The notes under the pieces: model-generated
What the model was told of the DNA's origin: nothing
Database searches by the model: none
The model's input: the letters and a program-made list of their open reading frames with translations, nothing else
From: JBLHUT01 sp047629975
GTDB lineage: Bacteria > Pseudomonadota > Alphaproteobacteria > Rhodobacterales > Rhodobacteraceae
DNA: 7,624 bases
Direction: 5' to 3'
NCBI GenBank assembly: GCA_047629975.1
Contig: JBLHUT010000178.1
Coordinates: forward strand, 1 to 7,624
Shown here: positions 1 through 6,394 of the stretch, piece after piece
Layout of the letters: every line of letters begins with the position of its first letter
How positions within the stretch are numbered: the first letter of the stretch is position 1
Program-made: the position numbers and the translations under genes

Positions 1-710
1 CAGGTCTTGGCGCAGTTCATGATCGTGTGGCAACGATAAAGCTTGAAGGGGTCTTCCAACTCGTCAAGCCGCTCCGGTGTGGCTTCGTCGCGGCTGTCGA
101 TGATCCAGCGATAGGCGTGGAGCAAAGCGGCCGGACCGAGATAGCGATCACCGTTCCACCAGTACGACGGGCATGACGTGCTGCAACACGCGCACATGAC
201 GCATTCATACAAACCATCCAGCTTTGCGCGGTCATCGATAGACTGGCGCCATTCCTCTTTCGGGTGGTTCGTCTTTGTTTCAAGCCACGGCATGATGCTG
301 GCATGTTGAGCATAAAAATGGGTCAGGTCGGGGATCAGATCCTTGATCACCTCCATGTGGGGCAGCGGATAGATTTTTACGGCCCCTTTGACGTCGGCCA
401 TTCCGTGCAGACACGCCAGCGTGTTGATGCCGTCGATATTCATGGCGCAAGATCCGCAAATTCCCTCGCGGCAAGAGCGCCGGAAGGTCAGCGTCGGATC
501 AATCTCGTTCTTGATCTTGATCAGCCCGTCCAGAACCATGGGGCCACAGGTGTCCATATCGACGAAATAGGTGTCGACCTGCGGGTTTTTGCCATCATCG
601 GGGTTCCAGCGATAGATCTGGAATTTGCGAACATTCGTGGCCCCTTCGGGTTTGGGCCATGTCTTGCCTGTCTTGATCGTCGAGTTTTTGGGCAGGGTGA
701 GCTGAACCAT
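1..710 (-). CDS. sdhB: Succinate dehydrogenase iron-sulfur subunit SdhB (partial, 3' end missing)
   Basis: This is the iron-sulfur subunit of complex II, which carries electrons from the flavin in SdhA to ubiquinone at the membrane anchor. From the ATG at 710, 236 codons lie in the window, and the family is usually about 260 residues. The plant-type ferredoxin domain has the [2Fe-2S] ligands C80, C85, C88 and C100 (motif CREGICGSC). The C-terminal domain has C170, C173 and C176 for the [4Fe-4S] cluster and C180, C227 and C233 for the [3Fe-4S] cluster. The next codon begins with TG at the window edge, which fits the missing fourth [4Fe-4S] cysteine. W185 in CPSYWWN corresponds to the quinone-site tryptophan of E. 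coli SdhB (W164). AGGAG sits 6 nt before the start. It is the last sdh gene, 140 nt after the sdhA stop, and no intact gene lies between them. Identity is very secure. Confidence 0.97.
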   Translation of the reverse strand, partial: MVQLTLPKNSTIKTGKTWPKPEGATNVRKFQIYRWNPDDGKNPQVDTYFVDMDTCGPMVLDGLIKIKNEIDPTLTFRRSCREGICGSCAMNIDGINTLACLHGMADVKGAVKIYPLPHMEVIKDLIPDLTHFYAQHASIMPWLETKTNHPKEEWRQSIDDRAKLDGLYECVMCACCSTSCPSYWWNGDRYLGPAALLHAYRWIIDSRDEATPERLDELEDPFKLYRCHTIMNCAKT

Positions 711-780
711 GGTTGTCTCCTAGGCGAGTAGGGCTGGAATGCCGGTGGCTGCCAGACAATTGAGTGTTGCGTGCTTTGTG

Positions 781-820
781 ACACCTTTGCCAATGCTATC
801 ACATCCACCGGCAAAGGCGT
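781..820 (-). other. Stem-loop between sdhA and sdhB
   Basis: Inverted repeat with 11-nt arms (781-791 and 810-820) around an 18-nt loop. In the minus-strand transcript, arm ACGCCUUUGCC pairs with GGCAAAGGUGU, 11 pairs including one G-U. It lies 30 nt after the sdhA stop and 70 nt before the sdhB start. No U-tract follows, so a standard intrinsic terminator is unlikely. A role in RNA processing or in setting the sdhA:sdhB ratio is inference. Confidence 0.5.
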
Positions 821-850
821 GCGAACCCACAGGGCAGCAAGGTTCGATCA

Positions 851-2656
851 TCAATACACCCGCGCTTTTGGTGCGATCTTTTTCAAATCGATCCCGCCCT
901 CGTTATGGCTGGTCAGCGGATTCAGATGCACAGGACGGTAGGTCAGATCAACCTTGCCGTTGACCGTGGCCAGCGTGTGTTTGCGCCATTCCACATCGTC
1001 ACGATTCGGATAATCCTCATGCGCGTGGGCGCCCCGGCTTTCCTTGCGGGCTTCGGCACTGACAATCGTAGCCAGCGCATTCGGCATCAGATTGCCAAGC
1101 TCGAAAGTCTCCATCAGGTCACTGTTCCAGACAAGCGACCGGTCGGTCACCTTGATGTCGTCCATCTTGGAGGCCACAGAATACATCGCTTCGACCCCTT
1201 GAGCGAGGGTCGCGTCGGTGCGGAACACGGCCGCGTCAGCCTGCATCGTCTTTTGCATCTCGAGGCGTAATTCAGCGGTTGTAGTGGTGCCTTTGGCGTG
1301 GCGCGTGTCGTCAAAGCGGGCAAGTGCCTTGTCGAGGCTGGCCTGATTGAGTTTGGGGTTGGACGTTTCAGGGTCGACAATCTTGCCGGCCTTGATCGCG
1401 GCGGCGCGGCCAAACACCACAAGGTCGATCAGCGAGTTCGAGCCAAGCCGGTTCGCGCCGTGCACCGAGGCACACCCCGCCTCGCCCACAGCCATCAGGC
1501 CCGGAGTGATCGCGTCGGGGTTCTCGGGCGTCGGGCGCAGGACTTCGCCCCAGTAATTTGTCGGTATCCCGCCCATGTTGTAATGCACCGTCGGCAGCAC
1601 GGGAATAGGCTCTTTTGTCAGATCGACACCTGCAAATATCCGCGCACTTTCGGAAATTCCGGGCAATCGCAGATCCAGCGTTTCGGGTGGCAGATGGTTC
1701 AGGTGCAGGTGAATGTGGTCTTTGTTCGCCCCCACCCCGCGCCCTTCGCGGATCTCCATCGTCATGCAGCGGCTGACAACATCGCGGCTGGCGAGGTCTT
1801 TGTAGGTCGGCGCATACCGCTCCATAAAGCGTTCGCCCTCGGAGTTGGTCAGATATCCGCCCTCGCCACGTGCCCCTTCGGTGATCAGGCAACCTGCACC
1901 GTAGATCCCCGTCGGGTGGAACTGCACAAACTCCATATCCTGAAGCGGCAGGCCCTGTCGGGCAACCATTCCGCCACCGTCGCCTGTACAGGTGTGCGCG
2001 CTTGTGGCGCTGAAATAGGCGCGGCCATAGCCACCGGTGGCCAGTACGACCATCTTTGCGTTGAACGCGTGCAGGGTGCCGTCATCCAGTTTCCATGCCA
2101 GAACGCCCTGACATTGCCCGTCTTCGGACATGATCAGGTCGGTCGCGAAATACTCGATATAGAATTCGGCATTGTTCTTGAGGCTTTGACCATAAAGCGT
2201 ATGCAAAATGGCATGGCCTGTGCGGTCGGCAGCAGCACAGGTCCGCTGGACCGGAGGGCCCTCGCCGAACTGTGTCGTGTGCCCGCCAAAAGGCCGCTGG
2301 TAGATCTTGCCGTCTTCGGTGCGCGAGAACGGCACGCCGTAATGCTCCAGTTCATAGACGGCCTTTGGCGCCTCCCGGGCCAGATATTCCATGGCATCGG
2401 TGTCGCCCAGCCAATCCGAACCCTTGACGGTATCGTACATGTGCCATTGCCAGTTGTCCGGCCCCATGTTGCTCAGGCTGGCGGCAATGCCACCCTGGGC
2501 GGCAACTGTGTGGGAGCGGGTCGGAAACACCTTGGTGACACATGCGGTGCGCAAACCTTGCTCGGCCATGCCGAGTGTCGCGCGCAGCCCTGCGCCACCG
2601 GCCCCCACGACAACAACGTCATATTCGTGATGCGTCAGCTCATAAGAAGCAGTCAT
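851..2656 (-). CDS. sdhA: Succinate dehydrogenase flavoprotein subunit SdhA
   Basis: Catalytic subunit of complex II. It oxidises succinate to fumarate on the cytoplasmic face and reduces covalently bound FAD. The protein has 601 residues, the usual alphaproteobacterial length. The N-terminal dinucleotide-binding motif GAGGAG is at 18-23. H49 in the RSHTVAAQGG motif is the expected histidyl-FAD attachment site. Active-site residues match E. coli SdhA: H247 (QFHPTG), E260 (TEGARGEGG), R291 (SRDVVSR), H358 (PTVHYNMGG) and R403 (HGANRLGSNS). The C-terminus ends in the typical basic stretch. GGAGAG lies 5 nt before the ATG. It starts 19 nt after the sdhD stop, so it is co-transcribed with the membrane anchors. 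All key residues are present and nothing suggests truncation or a frameshift. Confidence 0.98.
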   Translation of the reverse strand: MTASYELTHHEYDVVVVGAGGAGLRATLGMAEQGLRTACVTKVFPTRSHTVAAQGGIAASLSNMGPDNWQWHMYDTVKGSDWLGDTDAMEYLAREAPKAVYELEHYGVPFSRTEDGKIYQRPFGGHTTQFGEGPPVQRTCAAADRTGHAILHTLYGQSLKNNAEFYIEYFATDLIMSEDGQCQGVLAWKLDDGTLHAFNAKMVVLATGGYGRAYFSATSAHTCTGDGGGMVARQGLPLQDMEFVQFHPTGIYGAGCLITEGARGEGGYLTNSEGERFMERYAPTYKDLASRDVVSRCMTMEIREGRGVGANKDHIHLHLNHLPPETLDLRLPGISESARIFAGVDLTKEPIPVLPTVHYNMGGIPTNYWGEVLRPTPENPDAITPGLMAVGEAGCASVHGANRLGSNSLIDLVVFGRAAAIKAGKIVDPETSNPKLNQASLDKALARFDDTRHAKGTTTTAELRLEMQKTMQADAAVFRTDATLAQGVEAMYSVASKMDDIKVTDRSLVWNSDLMETFELGNLMPNALATIVSAEARKESRGAHAHEDYPNRDDVEWRKHTLATVNGKVDLTYRPVHLNPLTSHNEGGIDLKKIAPKARVY

Positions 2657-2675
2657 TCAAACTCTCCGATACGGA

Positions 2676-3047
2676 TCATAATGCCAGTCGGACCAGGGCG
2701 AACAGGCCCGTGGCCATTGCGCCGTAACTGACGCAGATCATGGCGATAATTAGAAACTTTCGCGTGCCGCCCTGAGTGTAGTCCTCAATGAGGACCGTCA
2801 CGCCGTGGCGGAAATGGTCAAACCCCACAACAAGCATCAATGCCGTGACAATTGCCGGGAAAGGCCGGGAAAAATGCGCCAGCACATCGGCATGGCTTTC
2901 GCCGACCATCGTGCCGAACGTCAGCAGAAAAAGTGGCACAAGGATCAACAGTGCATAGCTGCTGACCTGCATCCGCCAGTGATGCTCTGTTCCGGTTTTC
3001 GCTGAGCCAAGCCCGACGGCGCGTTTGCGGTCTGTGATATAAGCCAT
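2676..3047 (-). CDS. sdhD: Succinate dehydrogenase membrane anchor subunit SdhD
   Basis: Hydrophobic 123-residue anchor of complex II that helps bind heme b and forms part of the ubiquinone site in the inner membrane. Three transmembrane segments are visible, at about 28-48, 62-87 and 95-118. The motif DHFRHGVTVLIEDY aligns with the E. coli SdhD heme/quinone region: H78 matches the heme ligand H71, and D89-Y90 match D82-Y83. The start is 12 nt after the sdhC stop, and its Shine-Dalgarno overlaps that stop codon, which points to tight translational linkage. SdhD sequences diverge widely, so the assignment rests on the HxxHG...EDY motif, the topology, the length and the position between sdhC and sdhA. 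Confidence 0.95.
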   Translation of the reverse strand: MAYITDRKRAVGLGSAKTGTEHHWRMQVSSYALLILVPLFLLTFGTMVGESHADVLAHFSRPFPAIVTALMLVVGFDHFRHGVTVLIEDYTQGGTRKFLIIAMICVSYGAMATGLFALVRLAL

Positions 3048-3055
3048 GCAAGCGG

Positions 3056-3060
3056 TCCTT
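3056..3060 (-). promoter_or_regulatory. Ribosome binding site of sdhD overlapping the sdhC stop
   Basis: AAGGA lies 8 nt before the sdhD ATG. Its first base is the last base of the sdhC TAA stop, so ribosomes ending sdhC translation finish on the sdhD initiation site. This supports the sdhD start chosen and suggests coupled translation of the two anchor subunits. Confidence 0.6.
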
Positions 3061-3443
3061 TACAGAATAACGATTGTGATAAGCGTCAAAAGTACCGAGC
3101 CGCCGATGACGGCCCAGCCCAGTTTTTCTGCCGTTTGGATATCCAGCCCTCGGCCGGTGTCCCAGTACAGGTGCCGCGCACCCGCCAGCGTGTGATACCA
3201 AAGCGCCCAGATGGACCCGAGCATAACGAGTTTGCCGAAGATCGATGTGATGACCCCGTCAGCCACTGCGAATTGCGCAGGCCCCGTAGCAGCCGCCAGC
3301 AACCACCACACGACAAGAATGGCTCCCGCAAGCAGGGCATTTCCTGTCAGCCGCGTCAGGATCGACGTCATGGACGTCAGTTGCGGACGATACACCTGCA
3401 AGTGAGGAGAGAGTGGGCGTTTGCCTTGCTTTACATCTGCCAT
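3060..3443 (-). CDS. sdhC: Succinate dehydrogenase cytochrome b556 subunit SdhC
   Basis: Large membrane anchor of complex II. It supplies a heme b ligand and quinone-site residues in the inner membrane. With the ATG at 3443 it has 127 residues and begins MADVKQGKRPLSPHLQVYRP, the family signature near the N-terminus. S27 and R31 (SILTR) match the E. coli SdhC quinone-site residues, and H84 in YHTLAGARH matches heme ligand H84, all at identical numbering. Transmembrane helices are at about 29-52, 65-87 and 105-127. An in-frame TTG at 3479 would add 12 residues before the conserved start. I rejected it because the ATG has AGGGA 8 nt upstream and gives the usual N-terminus. It is the first gene of the sdhCDAB operon, with 397 bp of non-coding DNA upstream. 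Confidence 0.96.
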   Translation of the reverse strand: MADVKQGKRPLSPHLQVYRPQLTSMTSILTRLTGNALLAGAILVVWWLLAAATGPAQFAVADGVITSIFGKLVMLGSIWALWYHTLAGARHLYWDTGRGLDIQTAEKLGWAVIGGSVLLTLITIVIL

Positions 3444-3451
3444 GGCGCGAT

Positions 3452-3456
3452 TCCCT
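3452..3456 (-). promoter_or_regulatory. Ribosome binding site of sdhC
   Basis: AGGGA lies 8 nt before the ATG at 3443. It decides between this ATG and an in-frame TTG 36 nt further upstream. The protein start it gives matches the conserved SdhC N-terminus. Confidence 0.55.
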
Positions 3457-3496
3457 GTTTGATGGCGAACGTCGACCAATCGGACCGGACGACTTT

Positions 3497-3504
3497 ATTC
3501 TATA
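3497..3504 (-). promoter_or_regulatory. Possible -10 element of the sdhCDAB promoter
   Basis: On the minus strand the octamer TATAGAAT lies in an AT-rich patch about 55 nt upstream of the sdhC start. It contains TAGAAT, which matches TATAAT at 5 of 6 positions. No good TTGACA-like box lies 16-18 nt further upstream, so the promoter may be weak or depend on an activator. The call rests on position and the -10 match only. Confidence 0.3.
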
Positions 3505-3594
3505 GGAGTAAATAGCGTCTTTTGCGAGAGTGTCACGCATCTCGGGGCCCGCTAGGCGCGGTCTTTTGGCGCAATGCTGCAAAAAAATCCAATC

Positions 3595-3625
3595 TGTGAT
3601 CACACGAGGAAATTTTGTGATCACG
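3595..3625. promoter_or_regulatory. Tandem palindromic operator candidate upstream of sdhC
   Basis: TGTGATCACA, a perfect 10-bp palindrome at 3595-3604, is followed by TGTGATCACG at 3616-3625 with the same perfect 8-bp core GTGATCAC. The two centres are 21 bp apart, two helical turns, so two dimers would bind on the same face of the DNA. The half-sites resemble those of CRP/FNR regulators but abut directly, without the usual 6-bp spacer, so another family (for example GntR-type) is as likely. The pair lies 152-182 nt upstream of the sdhC start. Regulator unknown. Confidence 0.45.
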
Positions 3626-3634
3626 GTGAATTTA

Positions 3635-3648
3635 CGATTGCGCTAACG
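3635..3648. promoter_or_regulatory. Possible LacI-family operator
   Basis: CGATTGCGCTAACG is an imperfect 14-bp dyad: 10 of 14 positions agree with its own reverse complement, and it has the central CG typical of LacI-family sites. From memory, a LacI-type regulator (CceR) controls central carbon genes, including TCA cycle genes, in Rhodobacter sphaeroides. Whether this matches its motif cannot be decided here. Confidence 0.2.
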
Positions 3649-3798
3649 GTTTTCACTCACGGCAATGGTATCTTCGGATGGCCGTTTTTAACGCACGGTA
3701 GGCCGTCGGGTCGTGCTGGTTTGCACCGTTTCGGACCGGCTGCCGTTCGCTCAAGATTTCGAATTGCGGTGCGGTCCCGCAAAAGACTTGGACAGTTT

Positions 3799-3834
3799 GC
3801 AGCGCGCGCTGCGTGTATCGGCAGCGCGCGCTGG
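3799..3834 (-). terminator. Strong hairpin just after mdh, possible terminator
   Basis: Two near-identical copies of the 14-bp palindrome GCAGCGCGCGCTGC (3799-3812 and 3821-3834, differing at the last base) are separated by 8 nt. In RNA they form a 13-bp GC-only-to-GC-rich stem with an 8-nt loop, starting 6 nt after the mdh stop. On the minus strand only a delayed TTTT follows about 16 nt later, so the U-tract is poor. I infer a transcript end or 3'-stabilising structure for mdh. Each arm is also self-complementary. Confidence 0.55.
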
Positions 3835-3840
3835 CAATCT

Positions 3841-4803
3841 TTACGACAGCGAAGAATCGATAGCCTTACAAGCTTCGACAAGACCTTTGACAGCAGCAAC
3901 AGAGCTGTCGAACATCTCTTGCTCGTCCTTGGTCATCTTGATGTCGATCACTTTCTCGACGCCGCCGGCACCGATGACAGTGGGAACACCCACATACATG
4001 CCCTTCAGGCCAAGCGCGTCTTCAACATAGGCGGCACAGGGCAGAACCCGTTTTTGATCCTTGAGATAGGCTTCTGCCATCTCGATCGCGCTGGTGGCGG
4101 GGGCGTAATAGGCTGATCCCGTCTTGAGCAGACCAACGATTTCGGCGCCGCCGTCGCGTGTGCGCTGAATGATCGCATCCAGACGGTCCTGGGTAAGCCA
4201 GCCCATGTCCACCAGATCGGGCAGCGGAATGCCGCCAACGGTGGAATAGCGCGCCAGTGGGACCATCGTGTCACCGTGACCACCCAGAACAAAGGCCGTC
4301 ACGTCGCGCATGGAAACGCCCATTTCAATTGACAGGAAATGGCGGAAGCGGGCGGAATCAAGCACACCGGCCATGCCACAGACTTTTTCGTGCGGTAGCC
4401 CGGAAAATTCACGCAAGGCCCATACCATCGCATCAAGCGGGTTGGTAATGCAGATAACAAAAGCATCCGGGGCGTGATCGCGAATGCCTTCTCCGACCGA
4501 CTTCATGACCTTGAGATTGATACCCAGCAGGTCGTCGCGGCTCATGCCCGGCTTGCGCGGGACACCTGCGGTCACGATGCAGACATCGGCTCCGGCGATA
4601 TCGGCATACGATTGTGTGCCGCTCATGCGCGCATCGAATCCCTCGGAGGGGCCTGATTCCGCAATATCGAGTGCTTTTCCTTCGGGCGTGCCCTCGGAGA
4701 TGTCGAAAAGCACGACGTCGCCAAGTTCCTTCATTGCAGCAAGATGCGCAAGCGTGCCGCCAATCTGCCCTGCGCCGATGAGGGCTATTTTGGGTCTGGC
4801 CAT
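3841..4803 (-). CDS. mdh: Malate dehydrogenase, LDH-like NAD-dependent type
   Basis: Oxidises malate to oxaloacetate with NAD+ in the TCA cycle, in the cytoplasm. The 320-residue length fits the LDH-like MDH family common in alphaproteobacteria. The Rossmann motif GAGQIGG is at 10-16, and D34 at the end of the second strand favours NAD over NADP. The mobile loop VPRKPGMSR supplies R83, the arginine that selects dicarboxylic acids and separates MDH from LDH, and R89. N121 (ITNPLD), D149 and R152 (VLDSARFR) and H176 (GGHGDTMVP) complete the catalytic set, with D149-H176 as the proton relay pair. A weak GGGA lies 9 nt before the ATG. It precedes sdhC on the same strand but is separated by 397 bp and a hairpin. 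It is divergent from the permease gene to its right. No sucCD genes adjoin it in this window. Confidence 0.97.
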   Translation of the reverse strand: MARPKIALIGAGQIGGTLAHLAAMKELGDVVLFDISEGTPEGKALDIAESGPSEGFDARMSGTQSYADIAGADVCIVTAGVPRKPGMSRDDLLGINLKVMKSVGEGIRDHAPDAFVICITNPLDAMVWALREFSGLPHEKVCGMAGVLDSARFRHFLSIEMGVSMRDVTAFVLGGHGDTMVPLARYSTVGGIPLPDLVDMGWLTQDRLDAIIQRTRDGGAEIVGLLKTGSAYYAPATSAIEMAEAYLKDQKRVLPCAAYVEDALGLKGMYVGVPTVIGAGGVEKVIDIKMTKDEQEMFDSSVAAVKGLVEACKAIDSSLS

Positions 4804-4956
4804 TGTTGATTGTCCCGTGGTTGTTGACTTTGCCCGTTGGCGTAGCCGTTCGCGGGCTTCGGTGCAAGCGCAGCATTATCGCAGGTGGCCTGTATATCGG
4901 GCTGGAACAGGAGCGGGCATTTGTGATCTAGGGTTGGAGCAGACAAAGGAAACGTT

Positions 4957-5712
4957 ATGTTCGTACCAGACCCGATGATCTTTGCCGTAGCAATTCCGGC
5001 GGTTTTCTTTGCGGGAATGTCAAAGGGCGGCTTTGGTTCGGGGGCTGCCTTTGCGGCGACGCCAATTTTGGCGCTCGTGCTCGATCCGCGCATGGCGCTG
5101 GGGGTGATGCTGCCGTTGTTGATGCTGATTGATGTCGTGACGCTCAATTCGTTCTGGAAAAAGTGGCACGCGCCCTCAGCCAAGGTACTGGTGCTGGGAG
5201 GCATTCCGGGTGTTGCGCTTGGGGCGCTGCTTTACCAGATCGCGAATGCGGACGTGTTTCGATTGCTGATCGGTGCGATTGCTCTGCTGTTTGTGCTTTA
5301 TCAGTTCGCACGCGCGCAGGGGTGGCTGGTTGTTGCGGTCCAACCGTTCAACGCGCGCTTGGGTCTGATGGCGGGTGTTGTCGGGGGGTTCACCAGTTTC
5401 ATCAGCCACGCAGGTGGCCCGCCGGTCGCGATTTTCCTGTTGTCGCAGGGTATGTCGAAAACGACGTTTCAGGCGACAACTGTGTTGACCTTCTGGGTGG
5501 TCAATATCCTTAAATTCGTGCCTTATTCTTTTCTGGGCATATTCAGTATGCAGACCTTGATGATTGATCTGTGGATGGCTCCGGTGGCTGTCTTGGGGGC
5601 GTATGCGGGCATATGGGCCCATCGTCACGTCCCCGAGCGGCTTTTTTTCAGCGTTACATATTTCATGCTTGTCGCCTCGGGCAGCAAGCTGATTTACGAC
5701 GCTTTGACCTGA
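4957..5712 (+). CDS. TauE/SafE-family membrane permease (sulfite exporter-like)
   Basis: Polytopic inner-membrane protein of 251 residues, the normal length for the TauE/SafE (DUF81) family, whose studied members move sulfite, sulfoacetate or other organosulfur anions. Two halves repeat the family pattern: GMSKGGFGSG at 20-29 in the first and GGFTSFISHAGGPP at 143-156 in the second. Roughly seven or eight hydrophobic segments are visible, at about 7-42, 47-66, 76-95, 100-118, 135-160, 172-192, 204-223 and 230-247. AAAGGA lies 6 nt before the ATG, which makes the start clear. It is divergent from mdh with a 153-bp gap and converges with the small secreted protein gene. No sulfur-metabolism gene is nearby, so the substrate cannot be named and the link to the TCA genes is only positional. 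Confidence 0.9.
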   Translation: MFVPDPMIFAVAIPAVFFAGMSKGGFGSGAAFAATPILALVLDPRMALGVMLPLLMLIDVVTLNSFWKKWHAPSAKVLVLGGIPGVALGALLYQIANADVFRLLIGAIALLFVLYQFARAQGWLVVAVQPFNARLGLMAGVVGGFTSFISHAGGPPVAIFLLSQGMSKTTFQATTVLTFWVVNILKFVPYSFLGIFSMQTLMIDLWMAPVAVLGAYAGIWAHRHVPERLFFSVTYFMLVASGSKLIYDALT

Positions 5713-5754
5713 TTCGGGCCTTTTCAGGGGCCGGTAACCGGTAATTGCTTGGCT

Positions 5755-6066
5755 TCAGGCGTCTTTGTCGAGCGTTGAAAGAGTATTTTCCGTCAACATC
5801 TCAAAGGCTTGACCTGATGCGACAAGGCAGGTCACACCGTTGGCAGAGGTTACCGTAATCGTCCATGTGCCTGTTTCTGCCGAGGCAAATACTTCGATCA
5901 CGGCGTTGTTCGCACCCAGACCGATAGATTGACGCGTTTCGCCGTATCCCTCGGCCAACCGGTCGACGATTTTTTCACGCTCGCCGCAATTGGGAGCACT
6001 CTGGGCCTGCACGCTTCCCACCGAAAGTATGACCAGGCTGACTGCAAGAGCTACTAGATTTCTCAT
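5755..6066 (-). CDS. Small secreted protein of unknown function
   Basis: A 103-residue protein with a clear Sec signal peptide: a short positive start (R2), a hydrophobic core at about 4-19 and a likely cut after A21 (VQA|QS). The mature part is about 82 residues and carries two cysteines, C27 and C80, which could form one disulfide in the periplasm. A hydrophobic-polar alternation around 55-60 and 67-73 (ASAETGTWTITVTS) suggests beta strands. I chose the ATG at 6066 over an in-frame ATG at 6093 because it places the charged residue at the signal peptide start and has AAGGA 6 nt upstream. I recall similar conserved proteins in Rhodobacterales but no assigned function. It converges on the permease gene, 42 bp away, and may be its own transcription unit. 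Confidence 0.8.
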   Translation of the reverse strand: MRNLVALAVSLVILSVGSVQAQSAPNCGEREKIVDRLAEGYGETRQSIGLGANNAVIEVFASAETGTWTITVTSANGVTCLVASGQAFEMLTENTLSTLDKDA

Positions 6067-6394
6067 CTCCGTTCCTTTCCTGAATGCGCCCAAGCGGGGT
6101 CTGAATGGCAGATTGCCCTGGTGCGCCGATGCTATGTCTGGTCGGGCGGTGCGGGGGGCTGATGTGCGGGCGATGCCGCCAAATGGCTCCTTGATGCCCG
6201 AAACTGATTTAATCTTGCGGCATAAGCGCTTAAAACAGGTTAATGCTGCGCACGCATTGTGACGGCTTTGTTAGAAGGCTGGTGGGGGGGCTACTCTTGC
6301 ATATCGGGAATATTGGCCATATCCGCGATCTGATGTTCCTTTTTGGCCCACTGCAAACCCAGTCCAGCAAGGACGCCTGATACCGGAGAGAATC
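6067..6394. other. Intergenic region between divergent genes (328 bp)
   Basis: This stretch must contain the promoters of the leftward secreted protein gene and the rightward mcl2-like gene. An AT-richer core at about 6205-6245 includes a perfect palindrome TAAGCGCTTA (6223-6232). On the plus strand TTGCGG (6216-6221) and GTTAAT (6239-6244), 17 nt apart, are a weak promoter candidate. AATGC and GCATT (6242-6246 and 6254-6258) form a short inverted repeat. I see no convincing coding sequence or RNA gene. Confidence 0.45.
6223..6232. promoter_or_regulatory. Palindromic operator candidate upstream of the mcl2-like gene
   Basis: TAAGCGCTTA is a perfect 10-bp palindrome with a central CG, as in many LacI-family operators. 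It lies between weak -35-like and -10-like boxes on the plus strand, a position suited to repression. Assignment to a regulator is not possible from sequence alone. Confidence 0.25.

Larger units (their letters stand above)
3444..3840. other. Intergenic regulatory region between mdh and sdhC (397 bp)
   Basis: No coding sequence is credible here. From the mdh side it holds a GC-rich hairpin (3799-3834), about 130 bp with no clear signal, a LacI-like dyad (3635-3648), two GTGATCAC palindromes (3595-3625), an A-rich tract (3581-3587) and the candidate sdhC -10 element (3497-3504). Hairpin, long gap and candidate promoter together suggest that sdhCDAB has its own promoter rather than relying only on readthrough from mdh. 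Confidence 0.6.

Noticed and set aside
264..731. 155-codon open frame on the plus strand opposite sdhB
   Set aside because: It lies antisense to the iron-sulfur protein, whose cysteine motifs are intact, and shows no family features.
521..814. Minus-strand frame spanning the sdhA-sdhB gap, considered as a small gene between them
   Set aside because: Most of it lies inside sdhB in another frame, and its proline- and arginine-rich composition looks non-coding.
1298..2731. 477-codon open frame on the plus strand opposite sdhA
   Set aside because: It is fully antisense to sdhA, which has every catalytic residue. The antisense protein has no recognisable motif, and long antisense frames are common opposite GC-rich genes.
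3659..3689. ACGGC...GCCGT inverted repeat followed by TTTTT on the plus strand, considered as a terminator
   Set aside because: The stem is only 5 bp with a large loop, and no plus-strand gene ends there.
4804..4956. Searched the divergent mdh-permease gap for promoters
   Set aside because: GATAAT and TATACA on the minus strand look like -10 boxes, but neither has a credible -35 box at 16-18 nt.
5713..5754. CCGGTAACCGG palindrome and GGCC repeats between the convergent permease and secreted-protein genes, considered as a bidirectional terminator
   Set aside because: Stems are only 4-5 bp and no T-tract follows on either strand.
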